From a virus, in the IMG/VR virus record IMGVR_UViG_3300047440_000155, positions 1 to 26,901 of that record: DNA of 26,901 bases. The stretch is one strand, 5' to 3'. The translations under genes and the position numbers were made by a program. Below, piece by piece: positions 6,100 to 11,585 of this stretch (positions are counted from its first letter, which is position 1; each line of letters begins with the position of its first letter). Below the pieces are notes generated by a model. That model was not told where the DNA came from and searched no databases. It saw only the letters and a program-made list of their open reading frames with translations.

Positions 6100-6242
6100 G
6101 AGGGATTTAGGAATTTATGGATTTAGCCCATAGGGCAGGTGAGAAAAAAGAGAGTCATAAATTCCATAAATCAAACCCTGCTTCCTATAGAATATTTCAC
6201 CTGCCCTATCACATAAATCCATAAATTTCCTAAATTTCCTCC
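6099..6242. repeat. Long imperfect inverted repeat (about 46-bp arms)
   Basis: Left arm (about 6099-6145) starts GGAGGGATTTAGG and runs through TTTATGGATTTA to ATAGGGCAGGTGA. The right arm (about 6195-6242) is its reverse complement, with a few mismatches and single-base offsets: TCACCTGCCCTAT, TAAATCCATAAA, CCTAAATTTCCTCC. The loop of about 49 nt carries a third related copy, ATAAATTCCATAAAT. The repeat begins on the last base of the primase stop codon and ends 78 bp before the nuclease gene. It could be a replication origin, a retained RNA structure or a regulatory element. No T-tract follows the stem, so it is not a standard terminator. Confidence 0.8.
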
Positions 6243-6319
6243 GACTTTAGAGTAGAGTTTATAAATCTGTTATCAGGTAGCATGTTGCTATCGAATTTAT
6301 TATATCACAGGAGTCCAAG

Positions 6320-6808
6320 ATGAATGTTGCTTTGGGTACGATGGGGCCTCAACAGGTCAAGAGAATCAATGCTCGAAACAAGGGAAGGAGTGGGGAGCAA
6401 GAGGTGGCGACGCTGTTTAGAGGTTGGATCGAACAGGTGAGAGAGGAACTCGGGTTGAGCCCTGAACAGATGCCAGAGATTAAGAGGAACCAGATGCAGA
6501 CAGCGGGGCAACATCGGAGTGAGGGTCAAGCCGATATAGTGGGGATAGACTGGCTGAGCATTGAGGTGAAGCGGGTAGAGAACGACGGTAAGAGCAATAT
6601 GCAATCATGGTGGGAACAGTGTAAAAGCCAGGCGGCTCGCGGAGCGGATCCGGTTCTGTTTTGGAGGCTCAACGGCACACAATGGAGTGTGAAGATGTAC
6701 GGATGGCTGGCTCTGCCGAATGAGCGGCGCGTTCGAGCCCCTGTGGTAATCACAGACTCGATCTTCGCAGTCTGGTTCCGAGAACGCCTCAAGATGGACT
6801 ATAGCTAA
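6320..6808 (+). CDS. PD-(D/E)XK-type nuclease, Holliday-junction-resolvase-like
   Basis: A 162-residue protein with the restriction-like nuclease core: Glu26/Glu28 in GRSGEQEV on the first helix, Asp72 in GQADIVG, and IEVKR (Glu82, Lys84) on the next strand. WWEQC, DPVLFWRLNG and WSVKMYG follow, as in small phage recombination or resolvase nucleases. It probably cuts branched or recombining DNA during replication or packaging, inferred from family and its place after the primase-helicase. AGGAG stands about 6 nt before the ATG at 6320. Its stop codon lies inside the first 18-bp repeat of the next region. Confidence 0.75.
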   Translation: MNVALGTMGPQQVKRINARNKGRSGEQEVATLFRGWIEQVREELGLSPEQMPEIKRNQMQTAGQHRSEGQADIVGIDWLSIEVKRVENDGKSNMQSWWEQCKSQAARGADPVLFWRLNGTQWSVKMYGWLALPNERRVRAPVVITDSIFAVWFRERLKMDYS

Positions 6809-6865
6809 TCGGAAATCAAAACTAGATTAGCGGGCGCTGAGGCGTCCAGCTAATGATTAATCAAA
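6803..6865 (+). repeat. Repeat module A: paired AGCTAATC...ATCAAA elements
   Basis: AGCTAATCGGAAATCAAA (6803-6820) and the diverged AGCTAATGATTAATCAAA (6848-6865) lie 45 bp apart. The first is identical to a copy at 7369-7386, and the pair is mirrored there with nearly the same spacing. The rest of the gap 6866-7009 is GC-rich with short dyads such as GCGTG/CACGC and holds no gene I can support. Confidence 0.7.
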
Positions 6866-7009
6866 GCGCGGAGGCGCTGGGCGCAGCGGCGCGAGCCTTC
6901 GGCTGGTTGCGTGCCTGATACAGTCACGCAGCTTCCGTCCTGCGTTCCGCGTCACGCATGACTCTACTAGCCGAGGCTAAATCAGAGGCCCCGAGCCCCT
7001 GTGGTCAGA

Positions 7010-7297
7010 TCAATCTGCGAACGTGCAGTAGATCGTGCCGGGGTAGCAAGCGCCGTCGATTTTCAAGATCACGCAACCGGTGGTGTTGATGTCACAGTAA
7101 ATGCACTCAGCGCCTTTGATTGTCAGTCTGCCGTCGCTGCTTACACAGCCATTCATGATCCCGGCGATGTTGGTTGCGTTGATTTCTTGCACGTCGCTCG
7201 GCTGCATGAAGTGGCGGGTAGATTCGTCATCGACAAGGCAGATGATGATGGTTTGTTCAGAGTTCACGATTTGATTCCAGATGATGCACACCGTCAT
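7010..7297 (-). CDS. Orphan leftward gene, Cys-containing unknown protein (95 aa)
   Basis: A single leftward gene between two repeat modules. The product reads as beta-rich with six cysteines (MTVCIIW, TIIICLVDDE, NGCVS, ECIYCDINTTGCVILKIDGACY) and no membrane segment. The candidate promoter with the element shared with 1103-1145 lies just upstream; the -10 box is 13 nt from the ATG, so the leader is very short. The shared promoter and absence of rightward coding here favour the leftward frame. No recognisable family. It may be a cargo (moron-like) gene, which is inference from its isolation and flanking repeats. Confidence 0.55.
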   Translation of the reverse strand: MTVCIIWNQIVNSEQTIIICLVDDESTRHFMQPSDVQEINATNIAGIMNGCVSSDGRLTIKGAECIYCDINTTGCVILKIDGACYPGTIYCTFAD

Positions 7298-7310
7298 TCG
7301 GTGTAGGACT

Positions 7311-7355
7311 ATTGTACCAAATACTCAACTCCATCACCTAATGCTTTATTGTAAC
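7311..7355 (-). promoter_or_regulatory. Leftward promoter of orphan gene, copy of the 1103-1145 element
   Basis: Minus-strand TACAAT (7316-7311) in GGTACAATAG, preceded by GTTACAATAAAGCATT (7355-7340). Fifteen of 16 bases of the upstream element match the copy at 1145-1130. No good -35 box is present at 16-18 bp. Confidence 0.55.
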
Positions 7356-7368
7356 CGAATCGGATATT

Positions 7369-7432
7369 AGCTAATCGGAAATCAAAGCTAGGATCTGCTA
7401 GCGGATCAGCTACTAGCTAATCAAAAATCAAA
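7369..7432 (+). repeat. Repeat module B: paired AGCTAATC...ATCAAA elements
   Basis: AGCTAATCGGAAATCAAA (7369-7386) is an exact 18-bp copy of 6803-6820. AGCTAATCAAAAATCAAA (7415-7432) differs at two positions. The spacing of 46 bp matches module A (45 bp). Together the modules bracket the orphan gene and its promoter. Confidence 0.7.
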
Positions 7433-7440
7433 ACGCTGCT

Positions 7441-7519
7441 TTGCTGCGCCCTGCGCCGCAGGCGCTGAGGGGCGCGCGCTGCGCCCCGGCGCGCCGCGCA
7501 GCTCCTCGCCGCGCAGCTC
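7441..7519. repeat. GC-rich cluster of dyads and a 12-bp direct repeat
   Basis: Contains CTGCGCCGCAG, a GGGGCGC/GCGCCCC hairpin (7469-7475 and 7481-7487), GGCGCGCC, and two copies of GCCGCGCAGCTC (7493-7504 and 7508-7519). It lies directly after the end of the leftward three-gene cassette. On the minus strand the GC-rich stems are followed by GTTTTGATTTTTGATT, so a diffuse transcription stop is possible but not canonical. Confidence 0.5.
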
Positions 7520-7670
7520 AGCTCCCGTCGAGCGCCCAGAGCACGAAGCGCAGCGCCGCGATGCTCAGAATGATCACGCCGAGCACGCCGAGCCCGGTTG
7601 ATTCGGCGCTCGGCGGCAGGCCGAGCGCCTGCGCCAACCGCCACCCGGCGGTCAGGAGCAGGTCAGCCAC
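7518..7670 (-). CDS. Small membrane protein (50 aa), GTG start
   Basis: The frame from GTG 7670 encodes an N-terminal amphipathic part (ADLLLTAGWRLAQALGLPP), then a clear transmembrane helix (GLGVLGVIILSIAALRFVLW) and a short ALDGS tail. The GTG overlaps the previous TGA by 8 nt (GTGGCTGA), which favours this start over longer frames. It is the last of three leftward genes under the 8005-8033 promoter. Two consecutive small membrane proteins are compatible with a lysis or superinfection-exclusion role, but no specific signature is visible. Confidence 0.55.
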   Translation of the reverse strand: MADLLLTAGWRLAQALGLPPSAESTGLGVLGVIILSIAALRFVLWALDGS

Positions 7671-7752
7671 GCCGATCCCACCATTCGGCGGCGGCCCACG
7701 CCGCCACGCCGAGCAGGCCCCAAGCCGCCGCAGTTCCAAGGAATTCGATCAT
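7663..7752 (-). CDS. 29-aa membrane peptide
   Basis: ATG at 7752 opens a short frame with one hydrophobic, Ala/Trp-rich segment (MIEFLGTAAAWGLLGVAAW) and the end AAAEWWDRRG. It begins 5 nt after the stop of the upstream 71-aa gene and overlaps the downstream gene. No strong ribosome binding site. The hydrophobic helix and gene packing support it, but the length makes the call tentative. Confidence 0.45.
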   Translation of the reverse strand: MIEFLGTAAAWGLLGVAAWAAAEWWDRRG

Positions 7753-7757
7753 GGTGC

Positions 7758-7973
7758 TTACCAGCGGCTGTTGCGGGCGTCGGCTTGGCGTTCACGGTAG
7801 ACGCTTGCCACGGCTTCGTGCGTCTTCTGCGTCGCCGCCAGGTCGCCGCCGTGGCGTTCCAAGCTTGCCACGTATTCACTGCGCCCCCAGCATTCGACAA
7901 AAGTGTCGGCGCCGTTTTCGTAGTTTGCCTGCGCCCATGCTTGCAGTGCGGCAATTTTTTCGTCTAGGGTCAT
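7758..7973 (-). CDS. Small phage protein (71 aa), LQAWAQANYENGADTFVECW type
   Basis: The product starts MTLDEKIAALQAWAQANYENG and ends ASVYRERQADARNSRW. I recognise this pattern (Ala-x-x-x-W-A-x-x-N-Y-x-x-G-A-D-T-x-V-E-C-W ... ASVY-x-x-R-Q-A-D-A) from small uncharacterised proteins of proteobacterial phages. It is helical and has no catalytic motif. A near-consensus promoter (TTGACA-N17-TATACT) lies about 30 bp upstream, making it first in a three-gene leftward cassette. The ribosome binding site is weak (GAAAGA). Confidence 0.7.
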   Translation of the reverse strand: MTLDEKIAALQAWAQANYENGADTFVECWGRSEYVASLERHGGDLAATQKTHEAVASVYRERQADARNSRW

Positions 7974-8004
7974 GCTTGTCTTTCGGTTGGTTGCGGAAGA
8001 CTAT

Positions 8005-8033
8005 AGTATATGCCAATTTTCCCATGCTGTCAA
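8005..8033 (-). promoter_or_regulatory. Leftward sigma70 promoter of the 71-aa/membrane-protein cassette
   Basis: Minus strand TTGACA (8033-8028), exactly 17 bp, then TATACT (8010-8005). This is the best consensus match in the window. The leader to ATG 7973 would be about 25 nt. Confidence 0.8.
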
Positions 8034-8049
8034 ATTTCCACCAGCTGTT

Positions 8050-8225
8050 GGTTTGTAAAGTTATGTAAAGACGATTGGGCTTGACAAACGAATAACCCCG
8101 CACTGTGCTGTGGCTTTCCATTGACTTTCAGAATGTCAAGGAAAGCCCCCACGTTTCGTGCGGTCTCTTGACTTTCGGGCTGGACTATGGTAGGTGGAAC
8201 GTCATATGTAACGGTTTGTAAAGTT
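8050..8225. repeat. Repeat-rich control region: direct repeats and a 36-bp dyad
   Basis: GGTTTGTAAAGTT occurs twice (about 8050-8062 and 8213-8225). Between them lie GCACTGTGC (8100-8108) and a dyad at 8112-8147: GGCTTTCC-A-TTGAC, a 9-nt centre TTTCAGAAT, then GTCAA-GGAAAGCC. Its 13 paired bases are broken by a single bulged A. There is no T-tract. A second TTGAC-N9-GTCAA dyad occurs at 8989-9007 on the other side of the 8272-8844 gene. The layout suits operators of that gene or an origin; no coding frame here is convincing. Confidence 0.65.
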
Positions 8226-8258
8226 GGCTGCCAGCTGGCCGTTTGCCCTAAAAACCTA

Positions 8259-8296
8259 TATAATTCATAGCATGGCAACCGGGGAATGTTCCCCGG
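8259..8296 (+). promoter_or_regulatory. Rightward -10 box followed by palindromic operator-like site
   Basis: TATAAT (8259-8264) ends 7 nt before ATG 8272; the -35 is weak. The palindrome CCGGGGAATGTTCCCCGG (8279-8296, 8-bp arms, 2-nt centre) overlaps the start of the transcript and could be an autoregulatory operator or a 5' hairpin. Confidence 0.6.
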
Positions 8297-8844
8297 CCCA
8301 TACCGCAGAAAGCCTTCAAATGTCCTTCACCCATGTTACCCTTGCTGCCTACGTGGCACTGTCCGCCGACCACGCCGTGCTGTATGCAGTCCGCACCAAG
8401 TCGGGCGTGCTGGTTTCCCTGCAAGCCGCGGCCGAAGCCCCTGAACTGTCCAAGGGCCAGTCCTTCGGCGTCTTTGAACCGACCGAAGCCGAACAGGCGT
8501 TCATTGACTTGGCTTGCCCGAAGACGGCGCCGAAGGCTGACCCAATGGCCAACCGGCTGCGTAAGTCTGAAGTCGAACGCCCCGTACAGTTCGTGCTGCG
8601 GGTCGTACGGGAAAACCCGCTGCTGGAACGAAAGGCCCTTATTCAGCTGTGCATTGACTTGGGCGTGGCGGACTACACCGCCCGGACGCAGGTCCAAGTC
8701 GGCCTGAAACGCCGTAAGGCACTGGCCGCCCTGCTGGCTGCACAAGCCGCCGCCGCCCCGGTTGACGACGACGCCGAAGGCACCGCCGACGACGTTGGCT
8801 ATGGCGACAAGGCAGAAGAAGACGAACGCCAACAAGCGGACTAA
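8272..8844 (+). CDS. Putative DNA-binding protein with acidic C-terminus (190 aa)
   Basis: Unrecognised family. The middle (about 65-90) has FEPTEAEQAFIDLA. The region near residues 103-150 (RPVQFVLRVVREN, LLERKALIQLCIDLGVADYTARTQVQVGLKRRKA) looks like a helix-turn-helix or winged-helix unit with basic residues. The tail is Ala-rich then strongly acidic (DDDAEGTADDVGYGDKAEEDE). Flanking dyads suggest it regulates its own region or acts at an origin; this is inference. The start is uncertain: ATG 8272 gives a leaderless message, while ATG 8320 (MSFTHVTL) would leave the palindrome in a 5' leader. Two terminators follow. Codons are noticeably GC-rich compared with the primase gene. Confidence 0.7.
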   Translation: MATGECSPAHTAESLQMSFTHVTLAAYVALSADHAVLYAVRTKSGVLVSLQAAAEAPELSKGQSFGVFEPTEAEQAFIDLACPKTAPKADPMANRLRKSEVERPVQFVLRVVRENPLLERKALIQLCIDLGVADYTARTQVQVGLKRRKALAALLAAQAAAAPVDDDAEGTADDVGYGDKAEEDERQQAD

Positions 8845-8851
8845 CCCGCAT

Positions 8852-8880
8852 GGCAACCCTAACGGGTTGCCTAGTTCTTT
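8852..8880 (+). terminator. Intrinsic terminator after the 8272-8844 gene
   Basis: Perfect stem GGCAACCC-TAAC-GGGTTGCC (8852-8871) followed by TAGTTCTTT, 7 nt after the stop codon. Confidence 0.7.
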
Positions 8881-8930
8881 GGGTGCTTGTTCTGTGCCTT
8901 GACAACTAGGGGAAACCCGCATTGACGACT

Positions 8931-8955
8931 GGCCCGCTTCGGCGGGCCTTTCTAC
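8931..8955 (+). terminator. Second intrinsic terminator, TTCG loop
   Basis: GGCCCGC-TTCG-GCGGGCC (8931-8948) followed by TTTCT. A classic stable tetraloop hairpin that would stop rightward readthrough. Confidence 0.75.
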
Positions 8956-9289
8956 GCCCCAATAACCTACAGGTCAGAGGGTCTTCACTTGACATTCCAG
9001 AAGTCAAGCCATGTCCCCACAGTTCGCAGGGTCTTTCAAATGTCAAGCACGGCAAACCCTCTGAGGGTACGGGGGTGTTGTTTTTACCCCCACAGGAGGG
9101 TTTTCCCTCTTGCACCAAAATGGTGCGCGCGCGCGGGACCGTGTACGTCCAATCAAAATTTTCAAATCCATTTCCCCCTCTAGATCTAAATCACCCCCCC
9201 CCCTTAAGATATTTTTAAAAAAAAAAAATCCACCTCCATCTACATAAAGGGTGGTAGAATACTTACTTCCCTAACTAACTGAGGCCGCC
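8956..9289. other. Gene-free, hairpin-dense region with homopolymer runs
   Basis: No supported gene. In order: TTGAC-N9-GTCAA (8989-9007); the palindrome ACCCTC-T-GAGGGT (9056-9068); GGGGGT/ACCCCC (9071-9076 and 9086-9091); GAGGG-TTTT-CCCTC (9096-9109); GCACCA-AAA-TGGTGC (9112-9126); an alternating GC run to 9135; ten C (9194-9203); five T and twelve A (9212-9228). The density of dyads followed by an AT-rich stretch would suit an origin or a strong regulatory block. A GGTAGAATAC -10-like box (TAGAAT 9255-9260) precedes the next gene. Confidence 0.55.
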
Positions 9290-9679
9290 ATGTCAGACAC
9301 CCCCAAAGCTGTACTCCTCCAAGGTACTCCTCTGCTTACGGCAGACCAAGTGCAGACTCTGCTCAAGCCTGACGAACCCTACCGCCAACGCGTTGTGATT
9401 ACGTTGCTGGCAAGGGACAACGAGTTGCTGATCTTCCGTGGTCAGGTCGGAACCCCTGACATCTTCGAGGATGACATTGTGAACATCCTCCGTGGCCGTG
9501 CTGTCAACACCGGGGTGCCTCACTTCGCCGCACCAGATTCGACCATCAACGTGCTCTTCTATAATGGCCCACTGCTTGCCGTTGAATACTCGGCACCGGG
9601 CAGATTCGTCGAGCCAGAGGTCCGTGAGGAAGAGGTCTGGATTCAAGCTGCTGGCACTGTGGTGACATACGAGGTCTAA
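9290..9679 (+). CDS. Unknown beta-rich phage protein (129 aa)
   Basis: First gene of the rightward small-gene block, with a -10-like TAGAAT 30 bp upstream and TGAGG before the ATG. The sequence alternates predicted strands (RQRVVITLLA, NELLIFRGQVG, STINVLFYNGPLLAVEYSA, VWIQAAGTVVTYEV), suggesting a compact beta protein. The acidic segment is VEPEVREEEV. No catalytic motif or recognised family. The next gene starts 5 nt after its stop, so they form one unit. Confidence 0.65.
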   Translation: MSDTPKAVLLQGTPLLTADQVQTLLKPDEPYRQRVVITLLARDNELLIFRGQVGTPDIFEDDIVNILRGRAVNTGVPHFAAPDSTINVLFYNGPLLAVEYSAPGRFVEPEVREEEVWIQAAGTVVTYEV

Positions 9680-9684
9680 CCTCC

Positions 9685-9918
9685 ATGTCCGACCGATACG
9701 AACACCTTGCGGGCTATGCCCGTGACATCCTCCAGATGTTCAACGAACTCGAGGAGGCCAAGGCAGAGCTAGCCTCTCGTGAGTTCAAGAGGCAGGATGC
9801 CATGACCTGTGCCGCGGCGATCCTTAAGATCGTCCTTTCCAATTCTGGCATGCGGGCAGACCACCTGATCAGTGTGCGGACACAGCTCCAGTTACTTGGT
9901 GAGGCTCTAAAAAAATAA
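9685..9918 (+). CDS. Small helical phage protein (77 aa)
   Basis: A helical, coiled-coil-prone product: YARDILQMFNELEEAKAELASREFKRQD, then a hydrophobic stretch TCAAAILKIVL and a C-terminal helix LISVRTQLQLLGEALKK. It follows the previous gene by 5 nt with no separate promoter. Unknown function. Confidence 0.65.
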   Translation: MSDRYEHLAGYARDILQMFNELEEAKAELASREFKRQDAMTCAAAILKIVLSNSGMRADHLISVRTQLQLLGEALKK

Positions 9919-9923
9919 ATCAC

Positions 9924-9951
9924 TTGCCCCACCCGGCCAGTATGGTATAAT
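9924..9951 (+). promoter_or_regulatory. Rightward promoter for the 9958 gene cluster
   Basis: TTGCCC (9924-9929), a 16-bp spacer and a perfect TATAAT (9946-9951) within GGTATAATAC. The predicted transcription start coincides with ATG 9958, implying a leaderless first cistron. Confidence 0.65.
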
Positions 9952-9957
9952 ACTATT

Positions 9958-10119
9958 ATGCCAAGCTATAGCCACCTCCCCACTTCCGCCCTTCATCAAG
10001 CCCTGACTCAACTAGCCCAAGAGTCCCGGCTGTCAACGCTTGTCGAGTACGTCCTCATTGAACAGGAACTCAAGAAACGTCTCGGCACGACAGAACCTCT
10101 CAACCCCAACCGGATCTAA
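9958..10119 (+). CDS. 53-aa unknown protein, probably leaderless
   Basis: MPSYSHLPTSALHQALTQLAQESRLSTLVEYVLIEQELKKRLG followed by a short polar tail. Two amphipathic helices with the pattern of a small ribbon-helix-helix or dimeric helical protein (a guess). TATAAT ends 7 nt before the ATG and there is no Shine-Dalgarno. The next gene starts 2 nt after its stop. Confidence 0.55.
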   Translation: MPSYSHLPTSALHQALTQLAQESRLSTLVEYVLIEQELKKRLGTTEPLNPNRI

Positions 10120-10121
10120 CG

Positions 10122-10397
10122 ATGCCCACATTCAAAGGCGTTGGCTCAGGCGGCACTTCGCCAGTCCTCGAACCGCGCAAATCCCTTTCCGACACAGCTT
10201 ACCGCCTCACCTACGCTCATCATGTCATCGACAACGAGGCCGACGAGGTGGAATCGGCCATTACGGAGGAGGACACAGGCCACCGGAACATCCCACTGCT
10301 TGCAGCCATTCATCAACACCTGTCATCCGCCCAGGCTCATTTGGCGGAAGCTGTCAAAATGCTGGGTTCCAGCTTAACCGAGGAGAGTGAACGATGA
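10122..10397 (+). CDS. Small phage protein (91 aa)
   Basis: The N-terminus is Gly/Ser-rich and disordered-looking (TFKGVGSGGTSPVLEPRKS). Two helices follow: SDTAYRLTYAHHVIDNEADEVES and LLAAIHQHLSSAQAHLAEAVKML. No known domain. It overlaps the next gene by 4 nt (ATGA). Confidence 0.65.
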   Translation: MPTFKGVGSGGTSPVLEPRKSLSDTAYRLTYAHHVIDNEADEVESAITEEDTGHRNIPLLAAIHQHLSSAQAHLAEAVKMLGSSLTEESER

Positions 10398-10645
10398 ACA
10401 AGGAACGCCGCGCCGCCATTCAGGCTGTCATCGACAACCTGAACGAAGCGAAGGATACCATCGAGAACATCAAGGGTGAAGAGGAGGATTACAAGGAAAA
10501 TATGCCCGAAGGGCTCAAGAACTCAGAAAAGGGGGACAAAGCGGATGAGACGGTGCAACACTGCGAGGACGCTATTTCTACTCTCGAGGGCGTCATCACG
10601 GACCTCGAAAGCGTCATCGGCGAACTCGACGAGGCCAAGTCGTGA
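10394..10645 (+). CDS. Phage coiled-coil protein (83 aa), common early family
   Basis: The product follows a recurrent phage pattern: MNKERRAAIQAVIDNLNEAKDTIENI, an acidic EEEDYKENMPEGLKNSEKG segment, then a second helix with EDAISTLEGVITDLESVIGELDEA. It is an acidic two-helix coiled coil. I have seen many phage homologues without an assigned role. Its stop overlaps the following GTG start (GTGA). Confidence 0.75.
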   Translation: MNKERRAAIQAVIDNLNEAKDTIENIKGEEEDYKENMPEGLKNSEKGDKADETVQHCEDAISTLEGVITDLESVIGELDEAKS

Positions 10646-10824
10646 CACTCAACATCGACCCGGCAGACTATGCTACCAAGCTGGACTATTGGGAAGCTTT
10701 GGCACGAGCACTGGCAATGGCGGCCGAGGCAGATGGAGTCATTGTCACAATCCACCGCGAGCCTTCCTACCCGTTGGCGATGCGCAACCACTACCCATGG
10801 ATCGACGTAAGGGAGAAACGCTAA
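10642..10824 (+). CDS. Small phage protein (60 aa), GTG start
   Basis: A helix (TKLDYWEALARALAMAAEADGV) is followed by a strand and the motif VTIHREPSYPLAMRNHYPWIDVREKR. The Leu-Ala-Met-x-Asn-x2 ... V-R-x-x-R ending is recurrent in small phage proteins of unknown function. GTG overlaps the upstream TGA, and the downstream ATG overlaps its TAA (TAATG). Confidence 0.7.
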   Translation: MTLNIDPADYATKLDYWEALARALAMAAEADGVIVTIHREPSYPLAMRNHYPWIDVREKR

Positions 10825-11084
10825 TGCCTACACTTGGCGCTGTCATGCATCGTATGGAGCAGAAACAGAAAATCGTTGCCGATATGGTGCAAGACCGTAT
10901 CGAACTCTTCAAAGACTACGGCACTCCGGATGGCAACGACATCCACTCCGCCGGGTTCTACGAAGCTCAGCTTACGGAGCACCTGTTGCATCCGCACGAA
11001 CACGACCGGCAGCACTTCATCCGACTGGCCGCGTTCGCCTTTGCTGCCATCGAAGCCTTGGAGCGTGAAGATGGCAACGGTTGA
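10824..11084 (+). CDS. Small His-rich helical phage protein (86 aa)
   Basis: MPTLGAVMHRMEQKQKIVADMVQDRIELFKDYG, then a central part with HSAGFYEAQLTEHLLHPHEHDRQHF and a final helix LAAFAFAAIEALERE. The sequence recalls small phage proteins whose helix ends with an Ala-x-x-Ala-IEA motif. Clustered histidines (HPHEHDRQH) might bind metal. The start is set by the TAATG overlap, and the 3' end overlaps the next gene by 14 nt. Confidence 0.65.
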   Translation: MPTLGAVMHRMEQKQKIVADMVQDRIELFKDYGTPDGNDIHSAGFYEAQLTEHLLHPHEHDRQHFIRLAAFAFAAIEALEREDGNG

Positions 11085-11310
11085 CAAGGCATTCGCTGAT
11101 AAGATAATAGCCGGTGACGGTTATTACGACAACGACGACACGGATGACCTCGGCGACAACCCGCGGTGCGTCAAAATCGTGCGTTACATCAACGCTTGGG
11201 GAAATGAAGCTTACGGCCTCGTGATGGAGAGCGACCGGGATCCTGCCCGCTACGATCGGCACACCGAGTTTGTCGAGAATCCAACCGTCTATTGGGAGTA
11301 CAAAGCATGA
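11071..11310 (+). CDS. Small phage protein (79 aa) with AYGLV...YVWEY-type C-terminus
   Basis: Starting at ATG 11071: helix (VDKAFADKIIAGDG), acidic stretch YYDNDDTDDLGDN, then CVKIVRYINAWGNEAYGLVMESD and FVENPTVYWEYKA. This layout (IVRY-x-NAWG-x-x-AYG ... NP-x-x-YWE) is one I know from a widespread small phage family of unknown function. The stop overlaps the next ATG (ATGA). Longer upstream frames overlap real genes and are rejected. Confidence 0.7.
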   Translation: MATVDKAFADKIIAGDGYYDNDDTDDLGDNPRCVKIVRYINAWGNEAYGLVMESDRDPARYDRHTEFVENPTVYWEYKA

Positions 11311-11585
11311 TCTACAAGTACCCGTTGTCAGGGCCGGATGTCAAGATCCCGTTACCACAGGGGACGCGCATCCTGTGCGTTCAGGTGCAGTACGGCGTGC
11401 CGAGCGTTTGGGCTCTCATCCCCGATGTTGTGCAAACGGATGTCATGGAGTTTCGTCATCTGGTGATCGTCCACACGGGTGATGAGCAACCCTCCGGCAA
11501 GACAGCTTACATCGGAACCTTTCAACTCGCCGATGGAAACTACGTCGGCCATCTTTTCGAGGTGCTCAATGAAACCCCACGCTGA
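11307..11585 (+). CDS. DUF7352-like phage protein (92 aa)
   Basis: The pattern YKYPL, KIPLPQGTRILCVQVQYGVPSVWALI, HLVIVHTGDEQ, AYIGTFQLADGNYVGHLFEV matches the small phage DUF7352 family as I remember it. The family is a beta sandwich of about 90 residues with a conserved ILxVQxQxGxPxxWALV strand pair, H/VxTG loop and YIGTFQ. No enzymatic function is known. ATG 11307 overlaps the previous TGA and decides the start. Confidence 0.8.
   Translation: MIYKYPLSGPDVKIPLPQGTRILCVQVQYGVPSVWALIPDVVQTDVMEFRHLVIVHTGDEQPSGKTAYIGTFQLADGNYVGHLFEVLNETPR

Noticed and set aside
6117-6224. A 35-codon rightward frame inside the long inverted repeat (starts MDLAHRAGEKK)
   Set aside because: The Shine-Dalgarno-like AGGA is part of the repeat arm and the composition is shaped by the repeat; a leader peptide is possible but unsupported.
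6099-6242. Inverted repeat considered as an intrinsic terminator
   Set aside because: The stem is long and AT-rich with a loop of about 49 nt and no T-tract after the right arm.
6803-7432. The repeats were considered as a CRISPR array
   Set aside because: Only four copies in two pairs, with unequal sequence and no regular spacers, and a gene lies between the pairs.
7598-8068. A 156-codon rightward open frame
   Set aside because: It covers the leftward promoter at 8005-8033 and the leftward gene with a known phage pattern; its Arg/Ala/Ser-rich product looks like a shadow.
8030-8278. An 82-codon leftward open frame
   Set aside because: It spans the dyad-rich control region and the leftward promoter, and has no ribosome binding site or recognisable motif.
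8248-8922. A 224-codon leftward open frame opposite the HTH-like gene
   Set aside because: It crosses a clear rightward terminator and the promoter/palindrome; the rightward frame has better composition and context.
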